Origin: Chania fonticola_B
Lineage (GTDB): Bacteria > Pseudomonadota > Gammaproteobacteria > Enterobacterales > Enterobacteriaceae
Direction: 5' to 3' (one strand)
Length of the DNA: 64,000 nt
Assembly (NCBI RefSeq): GCF_048537545.1
Contig: NZ_CP183218.1
Shown: piece after piece, positions 44,836 through 54,100 of the stretch
Numbering within the stretch: the stretch's first letter is position 1
How the letters are laid out: every line of letters begins with the position of its first letter
The notes under the pieces: generated by a model
The model's input: only the letters and a program-made list of their open reading frames with translations
Told to the model about the DNA's origin: nothing
Database searches by the model: none
Made by a program: the position numbers and the translations under genes

Positions 44836-45795
44836 ATGTCAGTTAGCATCTGCACGATGGGTGAGTTACTGGTTGAATTCCTTTCAAAAAATTATAATCA
44901 GGGATTCACTCAGCCAGGCGAGTTTCTTGGGCCGTTCCCCAGCGGGGCACCGGCTATCTATGCCGCTCAGGTGGCGCGGCTTGGCTTTGGCTCCACGCTG
45001 TTTGGCTGCGTGGGCAACGACGATTTTGGCCGCCTGAATATCGAGCGCCTGCGTCTGGAAGGCGTGATCACCGACGGCATCAGCGTGATCGACAAGGCCC
45101 CGACCGGCACGGCATTTGTCAGCTATCGCAACCCGCTGGAACGCGATTTTATCTTCAATATCCCCAACAGCGCCTGCGGCTTCTTTACCGCCGACCATAT
45201 CGATCTGGGCTTGCTGAACCAGTGCCAACATTTCCACATTATGGGTTCTTCGCTGTTCTCATTCCGCATCATCGATGCCATGCGCCGGGCGATCCAGATC
45301 GTCAAGGCCAATAAGGGGACGGTGTCGTTCGATCCCAATATTCGCAAAGAGATGCTCAATATCCCGGAGATGAGCCAGGCCTTCGATTACATCCTCGAAT
45401 ATACCGATATCTTCCTGCCGAGCGAGGGAGAAGTGCACCACTTTGCCAGCAGCAAAAATCAGCAGGAAGCGGATATCGTGCAGGAACTGTTGGCCAGCGG
45501 CGTGAGCCATATCGTGATCAAGCGGGGCCAGAAAGGGGCCAGCCATTACCAGCAACAGAACGGCCAGACGCAGGAGCTACACACTCCAGGCTATAGCAGC
45601 AAGATGGTCGATCCGACCGGGGCAGGCGACTGCTTTGGCGCTACCTTTGTCAGCCTGTTCCTGTCCGGCTTCAGCGCAGAAAAAGCGTTGCAGTATGCCA
45701 ATGCCAGCGGTGCCCTGGCGGTGTCCCATAAGGGGCCGATGGAAGGGTTATCCAGCCTGGCGCAGATCGAGCACTTTATTGCACAACAGGCGTAA
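44836..45795 (+). CDS. PfkB family sugar kinase (second, paralogous)
   Basis: The 319-residue kinase starts at ATG 44836 (MSVSICTMGELLVEFL) after AAGGGG, 10 bp past the regulator gene. It has the sugar-binding block LGPFPSGAPAIYAAQ, the GCVGNDDFG motif and the ATP/catalytic signature DPTGAGDCFG. By eye about half its residues match the kinase at 38115, with long identical runs, so they arose by duplication. The two may phosphorylate successive positions of one ketohexose, or two related sugars. A clear terminator follows. Confidence 0.88.
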   Translation: MSVSICTMGELLVEFLSKNYNQGFTQPGEFLGPFPSGAPAIYAAQVARLGFGSTLFGCVGNDDFGRLNIERLRLEGVITDGISVIDKAPTGTAFVSYRNPLERDFIFNIPNSACGFFTADHIDLGLLNQCQHFHIMGSSLFSFRIIDAMRRAIQIVKANKGTVSFDPNIRKEMLNIPEMSQAFDYILEYTDIFLPSEGEVHHFASSKNQQEADIVQELLASGVSHIVIKRGQKGASHYQQQNGQTQELHTPGYSSKMVDPTGAGDCFGATFVSLFLSGFSAEKALQYANASGALAVSHKGPMEGLSSLAQIEHFIAQQA

Positions 45796-45804
45796 ATCCC
45801 ATCA

Positions 45805-45830
45805 ACCGGCCAGCCTTTGGCCGGTTTTTT
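45805..45830 (+). terminator. Rho-independent terminator after the second kinase gene
   Basis: ACCGGCC and GGCCGGT form a 7-bp stem with a 7-base loop, followed by a run of six T residues including the last stem base. It ends the regulator-kinase transcript and the sugar island. Confidence 0.9.
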
Positions 45831-45926
45831 ATCCCGATTGCCCACATAACGGCTTGGCAAAACCGTCCCTTGTCGTAAAATCCCCTCCTTTGCCAATCCA
45901 TAACCGTAAACCCCTTGGAGGCACGG

Positions 45927-46169
45927 ATGGAACAACGCTTTGTTCAAGCTAACCGCGAAGCACGCTGGGCACTGGGCCTGACGCTGCTTTACCTGCTGGC
46001 CTGGTCGCTGGCGGCCTATCTGCCAGACAGCAACGCCGGGATCACCGGGCTGCCACACTGGTTCGAAATGGCCTGCCTGCTGGTGCCGCTGCTGTTTATT
46101 GGCCTGTGCTGGCTGATGGTACGCGGCATCTTCCGCGATATCCCCCTGGAGGATAGCGATGCAAACTGA
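45927..46169 (+). CDS. yhdT: Small membrane protein YhdT (DUF997)
   Basis: The 80-residue protein matches E. coli YhdT (80 residues) across its length: RFVQANREARWALGLTLLYLLAW with the first helix, then WFEMACLLVPLLFIGLCWLMV as the second helix and the RDIPLEDSDA tail. TTGGAGG before ATG 45927 fixes the start. Its stop overlaps the panF start by 11 bp, as in E. coli; YhdT may help PanF, but its function is unknown. Confidence 0.95.
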   Translation: MEQRFVQANREARWALGLTLLYLLAWSLAAYLPDSNAGITGLPHWFEMACLLVPLLFIGLCWLMVRGIFRDIPLEDSDAN

Positions 46170-47604
46170 GGTCATTCTGCCGCTGGTTGCCTACCTGTTG
46201 CTGGTGTTTGGCCTTTCGGTGTATGCCTATACCCGTCGCCAAAGCGGTAACTTCCTGAGTGAATATTTCCTCGGCAACCGTTCGATGGGTGGCTTTGTGC
46301 TGGCCATGACGCTGACCGCCACCTATATCAGCGCCAGTTCGTTTATTGGTGGACCGGGTGCCGCCTATAAATACGGCCTTGGCTGGGTGCTGCTGGCGAT
46401 GATCCAACTGCCCGCCGTCTGGCTTTCACTTGGCGTGCTGGGGAAAAAGTTTGCCATTCTGGCACGGCGCTACAATGCCATCACCCTTAACGATATGCTG
46501 TTCGCTCGCTATAAGAGCCGTTTGCTGGTGTGGCTAGCCAGTCTAAGTCTGTTGGTCGCCTTCCTTGGGGCGATGACGGTCCAGTTTATCGGCGGCGCAC
46601 GTCTGCTCGAGACTGCGGCGGGCATTCCTTACGACACCGGCCTGCTGATATTTGGTATCAGCATTGCGCTGTACACCGCGTTTGGCGGCTTTCGTGCCAG
46701 CGTACTGAACGATGCCATGCAGGGGCTGGTGATGCTGATAGGCACGATATTACTGCTGGTTGCGGTGATCCACGCGGCGGGCGGCTTGCACAGCGCGGTT
46801 GATAAGCTGCAACAGATCGATCCGGCGTTGGTCTCACCGCAAGGCGGCGATCAGATCCTCAGCCTGCCGTTTATGGCTTCGTTCTGGATCCTGGTGTGCT
46901 TTGGCGTAATTGGCCTGCCGCACACCGCCGTGCGCTGTATCTCGTATAAGGACAGCAAAGCCGTGCACCGTGGCATTATCCTCGGCACCATCGTGGTGGC
47001 AATTCTGATGTTTGGTATGCACCTTGCTGGCGCCCTGGGCCGTGCGGTACTGCCAGATCTGAAGATCCCCGATCAGGTGATCCCAACGTTGATGATCACC
47101 GTGCTGCCGCCGTACGCCGCAGGGATCTTCCTGGCCGCACCGATGGCAGCGATCATGTCGACCATTAATGCGCAACTGCTGCAATCCTCTGCCACCATCA
47201 TCAAAGACCTCTATCTGGGCGTACGTCCTCTGCAGATGAACAATGAGAAGATGATCAAACGCTTCTCCAGCCTGACTACGCTGATCCTCGGATTGCTGGT
47301 GCTGCTGGCCGCATGGCGTCCGCCAGAAATGATCATCTGGCTGAACCTGCTGGCATTCGGCGGCCTGGAGGCCGTATTCCTGTGGCCGTTGGTGTTGGGC
47401 CTGTACTGGGAACGTGCCAACGCGCAAGGTGCCCTTAGCTCAATGGTCACCGGTGCGTTATGCTATACGCTATTAGCCAGCTTCGGCCTGCAACTGGCCG
47501 GATTGCATCCTATTGTGCCTTCGCTGTTACTCAGCCTGTTGGCGTTTTATCTCGGTAACGTCTACGGCGAAAAACGCCAGTTGGCGTCGTCCTTATCTTC
47601 TTGA
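46159..47604 (+). CDS. panF: Sodium/pantothenate symporter
   Basis: The 481-residue protein is a sodium:solute symporter with about 12-13 helices and matches E. coli PanF (483). Typical stretches are FLSEYFLGNRSMGGFVLAMT near residues 30-50 and the substrate/sodium helix TATYISASSFIGGPGAAYKYG near 53-73. It imports pantothenate, the CoA precursor, with sodium. Start overlaps yhdT, showing coupling. Confidence 0.96.
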   Translation: MQTEVILPLVAYLLLVFGLSVYAYTRRQSGNFLSEYFLGNRSMGGFVLAMTLTATYISASSFIGGPGAAYKYGLGWVLLAMIQLPAVWLSLGVLGKKFAILARRYNAITLNDMLFARYKSRLLVWLASLSLLVAFLGAMTVQFIGGARLLETAAGIPYDTGLLIFGISIALYTAFGGFRASVLNDAMQGLVMLIGTILLLVAVIHAAGGLHSAVDKLQQIDPALVSPQGGDQILSLPFMASFWILVCFGVIGLPHTAVRCISYKDSKAVHRGIILGTIVVAILMFGMHLAGALGRAVLPDLKIPDQVIPTLMITVLPPYAAGIFLAAPMAAIMSTINAQLLQSSATIIKDLYLGVRPLQMNNEKMIKRFSSLTTLILGLLVLLAAWRPPEMIIWLNLLAFGGLEAVFLWPLVLGLYWERANAQGALSSMVTGALCYTLLASFGLQLAGLHPIVPSLLLSLLAFYLGNVYGEKRQLASSLSS

Positions 47605-47614
47605 GAGAATTGTT

Positions 47615-48496
47615 ATGCCTTGGATCCAACTAAAACTGAACACCACCGGCAGCCAGGCAGAAGACCTGAGCGATGCGTTGGTTGAAAGCGGCGCGGTGTC
47701 GGTCACCTTTCAGGACACCCACGATAATCCGGTATTTGAACCGCTGCCGGGTGAAACCCTGCTGTGGGGCGATACCGATGTGATCGGCCTGTATGATGCC
47801 GAAACCGATATGGCCGAAGTGGTCGCCATACTGGAACAGCACCCGTTGCTGGGCAACGGTTTCCGCCACAAAATCGAACAGTTGGAAGATAAAGACTGGG
47901 AACGTGAGTGGATGGATAACTTCCACCCGATGCGTTTTGGCGAGCGCCTGTGGATTTGCCCAAGCTGGCGTGACGTGCCCGATCCAGACGCGGTGAACGT
48001 CATGTTAGACCCAGGCCTGGCGTTTGGTACCGGCACACACCCGACCACCGCGCTTTGCCTGCAATGGCTGGATGGATTGGATCTGGCCGGTAAAACCGTC
48101 ATCGACTTCGGCTGTGGCTCAGGCATCCTGGCGATTGCCGCGTTAAAACTCGGTGCCGCCCGCGCCATTGGTATCGACATCGATCCCCAGGCCATTCAGG
48201 CCAGCCGCGACAACGCGCAGCGTAACGGCGTTTCAGAGCGTCTGGAGCTGTATCTGCCAAAAGACCAGCCAGCCGACCTGCTGGCCGATGTGGTGGTGGC
48301 AAACATTCTCGCTGGCCCACTGCGTGAACTGGCACCGTTAATCAGCGACCTGCCAAAATCCGGCGGCTATCTGGGCCTGTCAGGCGTACTGGCGACTCAA
48401 GCCGCCAGCGTAGCCGAAGCCTATCAGGATAAATTCACTCTCGACCCGGTGGCCGAGCGCGAAGAGTGGTGCCGCATCACCGGCCAACGCAACTAG
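47615..48496 (+). CDS. prmA: Ribosomal protein L11 methyltransferase
   Basis: The 293-residue protein starts at ATG 47615 (MPWIQLKLNTTG), 10 bp after panF, and has the length of E. coli PrmA. The N-terminal L11-recognition domain is followed by the SAM motif VIDFGCGSGILAIAALKLG (about residues 162-180) and the NPPF-like motif VVANILAGPL (about 226-235). It trimethylates several amino groups of L11. A terminator lies 23 bp past the stop. Confidence 0.97.
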   Translation: MPWIQLKLNTTGSQAEDLSDALVESGAVSVTFQDTHDNPVFEPLPGETLLWGDTDVIGLYDAETDMAEVVAILEQHPLLGNGFRHKIEQLEDKDWEREWMDNFHPMRFGERLWICPSWRDVPDPDAVNVMLDPGLAFGTGTHPTTALCLQWLDGLDLAGKTVIDFGCGSGILAIAALKLGAARAIGIDIDPQAIQASRDNAQRNGVSERLELYLPKDQPADLLADVVVANILAGPLRELAPLISDLPKSGGYLGLSGVLATQAASVAEAYQDKFTLDPVAEREEWCRITGQRN

Positions 48497-48518
48497 TTAC
48501 ATTTTCCCCGCTTGCCAA

Positions 48519-48560
48519 AAACCATCGGAAATTTAATCAGTTCCGGTGGTTTTGTTCTTT
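48519..48560 (+). terminator. Rho-independent terminator after prmA
   Basis: AAACCATCGGAA pairs with TTCCGGTGGTTT through a 12-bp stem with one G-U pair and a 10-base loop, followed by T-rich TGTTCTTTT. Confidence 0.85.
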
Positions 48561-48688
48561 TCCTAAGGATCCGCCAGTTTATCCCGGCACTTGCTGGGGG
48601 TATTCTCCTGCTCGGAGTGAAGGTAGCCCGCAGCATATGAGCCGCCCACCCAGGATAATTGGTATTTTCATTGGACAAGGATTAGGAA

Positions 48689-49423
48689 ATGAAAGGAAAA
48701 ATGTTGCTTGCCGCCCTGTTGGCCGCCAGCTTCTCTATCGGTGCCGCAGAGCATGCTCATTGGGGCTATGAAGGCCAGGAAGACCCGGCGCATTGGGGCA
48801 AGCTTTCACCCGATTTTTCACTGTGTGAAACCGGTAAAAACCAGTCCCCGGTCAACATCCAGGGCGCGCTGAAAACCCAGCACGGCAAACTTGAGCTGGC
48901 TTTCCAGCCGGGCAAACAGCAAATCGTCAACAACGGGCACACCATTCAAGTCAACGTCAGCGAAGGTAACACCCTACGGCTGGATAACGACACCTTCACG
49001 CTGCAGCAGTTCCATTTCCACGCCCCGAGCGAAAACGAGATCGACGGCAAGCAGTTCCCACTGGAAGCGCACTTTGTCTACAAGGACAAAGACGGTGCCC
49101 TGGCGGTGCTGGCCCTGATGTTCCAGCAAGGTAAAGCCAATCCGCAACTGGCGCAGGCCTGGCAACAAATGCCTACCGCCGTCGATCAGACCGCCGTGCT
49201 GAACAAGCCGTTGGATATCAAAGCGCTGCTGCCGAAACAGTTTAACTTCTACCGCTTCAGCGGTTCACTGACGACGCCCCCCTGCTCCGAAGGGGTCAGT
49301 TGGTTGGTGCTAGATCAGCCTGTAAGCGCTTCTGCCGAACAGATTAGTCAATTCCACTCAGTAGTGCACCATAACAACAATCGTCCGGTACAGCCGCTCA
49401 ACGGCCGCGTCATCGTCGATTGA
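48689..49423 (+). CDS. Periplasmic alpha-class carbonic anhydrase
   Basis: The 244-residue protein has a Sec signal peptide (MKGKMLLAALLAASFSIGAA) and the alpha carbonic anhydrase core. Zinc ligands are His109 and His111 in QQFHFHAPSE and His128 in EAHFVYKD; SLTTPPCSEGVSW (about residues 192-204) closes the active site. The two Cys residues (46 and 198) are placed to form the usual disulfide. It interconverts CO2 and bicarbonate in the periplasm. The gene sits between prmA and dusB, which are neighbours in E. coli, and has its own flanking terminators, so it is probably a separate unit. Confidence 0.94.
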   Translation: MKGKMLLAALLAASFSIGAAEHAHWGYEGQEDPAHWGKLSPDFSLCETGKNQSPVNIQGALKTQHGKLELAFQPGKQQIVNNGHTIQVNVSEGNTLRLDNDTFTLQQFHFHAPSENEIDGKQFPLEAHFVYKDKDGALAVLALMFQQGKANPQLAQAWQQMPTAVDQTAVLNKPLDIKALLPKQFNFYRFSGSLTTPPCSEGVSWLVLDQPVSASAEQISQFHSVVHHNNNRPVQPLNGRVIVD

Positions 49424-49440
49424 TTCTTGCCTGCGACAAC

Positions 49441-49468
49441 TACCGCTGCCCTCACTGGGGTGGCGGTA
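49441..49468 (+). terminator. Hairpin after the carbonic anhydrase gene
   Basis: TACCGC and GCGGTA, with additional G-C pairing inside (CCC with GGG), form a stem followed by ATTT. The T-tract is short, so efficiency is uncertain. Confidence 0.55.
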
Positions 49469-49696
49469 ATTTCCAGCATCATTCTTGCCGATTTGTCAAA
49501 GTATTAAGCTGACAATGTTACAAATAACCTGATGTTACGATCTGTTATTACCGGCGCGTAAAGATAAAATCCTGTCGTTAGTGGAATATTTTAGCGCACA
49601 AAAATCAAGCAAAATCACACAACCAATTGTTAAATAAACATAATATTTTTACCAATGGAGGATAAGCGCACTTTTATTGCCCAATAACTGTCGATT

Positions 49697-49711
49697 GGTT
49701 AAAGTTTGGCC
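49697..49711. promoter_or_regulatory. Candidate Fis autoregulatory site in the dusB-fis promoter
   Basis: GGTTAAAGTTTGGCC fits the Fis consensus G-N2-YR-N2-W-N2-YR-N2-C except at the central position. Its centre lies about 43 bp before the likely start point, matching the main repressing Fis site known at the E. coli fis promoter. A full consensus match (GCACAAAAATCAAGC) lies further upstream at 49596-49610. Confidence 0.5.
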
Positions 49712-49740
49712 TTTCATCTGAATGAAAAAATGCGTAATAT
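49712..49740 (+). promoter_or_regulatory. dusB-fis promoter
   Basis: TTTCAT (49712-49717) and TAATAT (49735-49740) are 17 bp apart and are followed by the GC-rich discriminator ACGCGCCC, a sign of stringent and growth-rate control. The layout agrees with the E. coli fis promoter, whose transcript starts mainly at C. The start point here should be near 49747. Confidence 0.75.
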
Positions 49741-49778
49741 ACGCGCCCTTGCGGACACAGTATGGTCAGTCTTTGTCT

Positions 49779-50783
49779 ATGCGCATTGGACACCACCAGT
49801 TAACAAATTGCCTGATTGCGGCCCCGATGGCCGGCATCACAGATCGCCCATTCAGAACCTTATGTCATGCAATGGGTGCTGGGATGGCTGTATCCGAAAT
49901 GCTCTCCTCCAACCCGGAGGTGTGGCGCACGGATAAGTCACGTCTACGTATGGTACATAGCGATGAACCAGGGATCCGTTCCGTGCAAATAGCCGGATGT
50001 GATCCTGATGATATGGCCGCCGCGGCGCGCATTAATGTGGCCAGCGGTGCACAGATCATCGACATCAATATGGGGTGCCCAGCCAAGAAAGTGAACCGGA
50101 AGCTTGCAGGGTCTGCGTTACTGCAGTACCCGGATCTGGTTAGACAGATCCTCCTCGCGGTGGTTAACGCGGTGGATGTGCCGGTAACACTTAAGATCCG
50201 AACCGGCTGGGAACCAGAGAACCGTAACTGTGTAGAAATTGCCCAACTGGCCGAAGATTGTGGTATACAGGCCCTGACGATTCATGGCCGAACCCGTGCC
50301 TGCCTGTTCAACGGCAACGCGGAGTACGACAGCATTCGGGCAGTTAAGCAGAATGTTTCCATTCCGATTATCGCGAATGGCGACATTACTGACCCGCATA
50401 AAGCCAGAGCAGTGCTCGACTACACTGGGGCTGATGCCCTGATGATAGGCCGTGCTGCTCAGGGGAGACCCTGGATCTTCCGGGAAATCCAGCATTATCT
50501 GGACACTGGGGAGCTGCTGCCACCGATGCCACTTGGCGAAGTGAAGCGCTTGTTAATAGGGCATATTCGGGAATTGCACGGCTTTTACGGCCAAGGCAAG
50601 GGATTCCGGATTGCTCGAAAGCACGTCTCTTGGTACTTACAGGAGCATGCCCCTAATGACCAGTTTCGGCGCACATTCAACGCCATAGAGGATGCCAGCG
50701 AACAGCTGGAGGCGTTGGAGGCATATTTCGAAAATCTTAGCGTAAAAAAAGAGCTGACAGAACTATGTTCGAACAACGCGTAA
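49779..50783 (+). CDS. dusB: tRNA-dihydrouridine synthase B
   Basis: From ATG 49779 ([26 protein letters not shown]) the protein has 334 residues. It keeps the FMN-barrel hallmarks: [29 protein letters not shown] (catalytic Cys, about residues 98-116), TIHGRTR and IANGDI. DusB reduces uridine 17 in tRNAs. The E. coli protein ends near YFENFA at 321 residues; here the frame continues 13 more ([14 protein letters not shown]) and its stop lies inside fis, a 19-bp overlap. Upstream in-frame starts are rejected because they fall in the promoter. Confidence 0.96.
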
Positions 50784-51061
50784 ATTCTGACGTACTGACC
50801 GTTTCAACCGTGAACTCACAGGACCAAGTGACTCAAAAGCCTCTGCGTGACTCGGTTAAGCAAGCACTGAAGAACTATTTTGCTCAACTGAACGGTCAAG
50901 ACGTTAACGATCTGTATGAGCTGGTACTGGCTGAAGTTGAACAGCCACTGTTGGACATGGTGATGCAGTACACCCGTGGCAACCAGACCCGCGCTGCCCT
51001 GATGATGGGGATCAACCGCGGTACACTGCGTAAGAAATTGAAAAAATACGGCATGAACTGA
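50765..51061 (+). CDS. fis: DNA-binding protein Fis
   Basis: The 98-residue protein matches E. coli Fis along its full length, including the N-terminal beta-hairpin ([13 protein letters not shown]), the dimerisation helices and the C-terminal helix-turn-helix [21 protein letters not shown]. Fis bends DNA and controls rRNA promoters, recombination and its own operon, with a peak in early exponential phase. It lies downstream of dusB in one transcript and its start overlaps the extended dusB end. Confidence 0.98.
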
Positions 51062-51082
51062 TAACAATCAGTTAAGATGTTG

Positions 51083-51126
51083 AAAAAAGGCGCTTTTACC
51101 TCATTCGGTAAGCGCCTTTTTCTTTT
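51083..51126. terminator. Strong terminator between fis and the autotransporter gene
   Basis: GAAAAAAGGCGCTTTTACC pairs with GGTAAGCGCCTTTTTC across the TCATTC loop, with A-rich and T-rich flanks. It can serve both fis (+) and the convergent autotransporter gene (-) ending at 51141. Confidence 0.9.
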
Positions 51127-51140
51127 ATCATACTGGCCTG

Positions 51141-54100
51141 TCAGAAACGCCAGGTGGCCGACAGGTTACCCGCTACCGAGTCATAGCCAGAACGGAACAG
51201 ATCGCTCTCTACCCCCAAGCCCAGCTCCACATCCCTATTGATTTGGTAACGAACCCCGGCTTTCACCCCCATGGAGTCACGCCCAGTCACCTGATTCTTG
51301 TTGCTGAAGCTTGCCGCCCGATAGTTGGCGAAAGAGGCTTCTTGCGACACATCGCCATCCAACAACTCATGATCCCAGGTAAGTTGCAGATCGGCAGCAA
51401 TAGCCGCGCCCGAAGAGAGCGGAAGATCCCAACTGCTGTTGACCCCAATGCTGGAGCGCAGAGAATCATAAGTGCTCGAACCTAGCGCCAGGCGGCTACT
51501 GTCGTTGCCGATTTCCGTCACGCTTGGGCGATGCAGGGTTGTGTAATTCAGTGCGGCCACAGGGCCAGCGCTCCATTGGTCATTCAACGCCCAACGATAA
51601 CCGCCACCAGCAGCAACAGAACCCGCCAGGCCGGTCCAACTGGCATGTTGGCTCGCTTGATAAGTCTCGACGCTGATGCTGCGATCCAAACGGCTATCTT
51701 CAATGCCAAACCGGCCATTGCCGAATAAATACATCCCCGCTTGCCGATCGACAGCATAACGAGCCTGGATACCCAGATCGAAAGCCGTGGTTTTACCGGT
51801 GGCGTTTTCTGGTGATTTGACCGTTACCGATTGCCCACTAACCGCACCATGGAAACCATAAACCCAATCGCTATTCTGCTCACTGCGCTTGTCAGCACCA
51901 AAGACTATGCCGTAGCTGCTGGCATCATAGCCAACTTGACTCCCCTGGCGCTGCTGCCAGAAACCGCCACCAAAGGGTATGGCAAAACTATGCCATTCGC
52001 CTGCAACCTGCTGCTCTGGCGTGGTGGGATGAGATCCGCTGACAATCCGCGTAATCTGCTGTTCACGATTGAGAGAGCTGGCGAACATCGCACTGTACGC
52101 AGCAGGAGAGAGCTGCGGCAAAGCGCTGCTGATACTCCCACCGTCGGCGGCAGAAAAGTCCAGCGTACGGTACAGCGGCTGGATGTCTGCACCCGCGCCC
52201 GAAACGATATGGTCCAACGCCTGGCCGACCTGCCGAGCATTGTTGTCCTGCGCATACTGACTGTAGGCGTTGTCAGCGCGCAGCATCGCAAGTTGCCAAC
52301 GATCCTCACCCTGCGGCGTTGCCTGCAAGGTCAGCGTAGGCGAACTGAGTAAGCCGTTCACCGTGCGGAATTCTCCGCTATGCGAGGTGGCTTTCAGCAT
52401 CTCGCCCGAATCCAGCCGCCAGTCTGTTGCATACCAGTCTGGCTGCGGTGCGAACGTCAGTTGACCATTAAATTCAGCATGGCCATTTACCTGCAAGGTA
52501 TCGTGTCCACCACGGCCATCGACCTCTAACAGCAACTGCCCATTCTCGCCCTGTTGATAGAGACCCGTGACCTCGATTTGCCCTAGCGAATTACCTGGCG
52601 CGAGGATACCGTCATTCACAAAGCGGCCCGCCGGGTTCAAGGTATAATCGCTGTTGCCAGCCAGCGTGGAGCCTGGTGCGATAGACATGCTGTAAATCTG
52701 GTGGTGGCCATTAAGCGAAGTTATCCCCCCGCGAGTGCTCAGCGCCAGATTGTCGATACCTTCAATATTTCCCCGATAGTTGAACCGGAAACTGGGGTCT
52801 GCCTGATCGGTGGCCTGCCCTTGCAAATTGGCCAGGCGCCCAAAGGTAAACTGGGTCAGGCGCTGCTGGCCATGATCATCCAACTGGTTATAATCCGAGT
52901 AGATATTCCCTTCCAACTGGGCACCATTTAACAGATTGATATGGTTGACCAACGCGTTTTGCGAGATATACATCGCCGCACCTTTAGCGGCAACCCGGCC
53001 GCTAATATCCGCATTATTGACCAGCGCCCCCTGTAGCTCTGGCAATAATGTTGCAGCCTCCCCGCCAACATAATGTATCCAGGAGCCCCGGTAATCCACA
53101 TCGTTGCCCAGCAGGTTGTTGCCAAAATCAAAACTGAGGGCAACGCCATTAGCGCCTAGCGCTTGAACATCGCCTCGCTGAATTAGATTATGGTTCTTAC
53201 CATAAGCAAACATCACGCCGCGGCCATTCATCCCGTCGGCGTAGACGCGAGTGCCAGGCTCAACGTTCAGCGTGTTGTTTTGCCCATCGATACGAATACC
53301 TGCCCCACCGGCGCCCTGCGTTAACAGATCCGCTTGCTGGGAGATGTGATTGTTACTGCCGTAAACATGTAAGCCAACGCCCAATGTCGCGGTATTATAC
53401 TTCCCCGTGATGTAGCCATCGCCCTGCTTGTTACGTAAAAAGTAACCGTGTCGATTAACCAGCGTCTGCCCATCACCGTAGAGCGAAAAGCCGAAGAAAT
53501 TACGCCGATCGATCTGATAATCCATGTCCTGCAATAACGCCAACTCGGCTTCCATAAACGTGGTGTAGTTGCGGTAATTCTGATGGCTCATCATGCTGTT
53601 TTTCAGCTCAATGTGGCTCATATAGTTATCGTCAATCGAGCCATCGTCAGCCAACATTCTCACCGGAATACCAGGCATGGCCCCCGCCAGCACTTCATCC
53701 ACGTGTTTACCTGCGAAATACCCCTTATCAAGGCGCACATCAAAACCTTGCGGATCCCAGGCGTTATTGCACCCTTCGCAAAGTATGACCTGACCGGGGC
53801 GTGCCGGATTTCCATTGTCATCGCGCAGATGTGCAGTCCAGGAACCGAAAGGCATATCGGTGTCAAAAGCTGGGGTAAATGTCCCTTCCCCAGCCCAATC
53901 GGTGGCCATATTAGAAATACCCAGCCCATGAGCCAGTTCATGAACGGCAACGCTGACCAGATCCGTTTTTCCGGAGCGAGGTAATTGCGCAGGGACATAG
54001 GGAATATGGTCAAAATCCATTTTTCCCATGATAAATTGGCCATGAGAACCGAAGGTTAACTCGCCGGTATCAATACCGTTCAAAGCCCCCTGCAATTGGG

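Noticed and set aside
36740..45795. Integrative element with attachment sites
   Set aside because: No integrase, tRNA gene or direct repeats are visible at the island borders; both ends are simply terminators.
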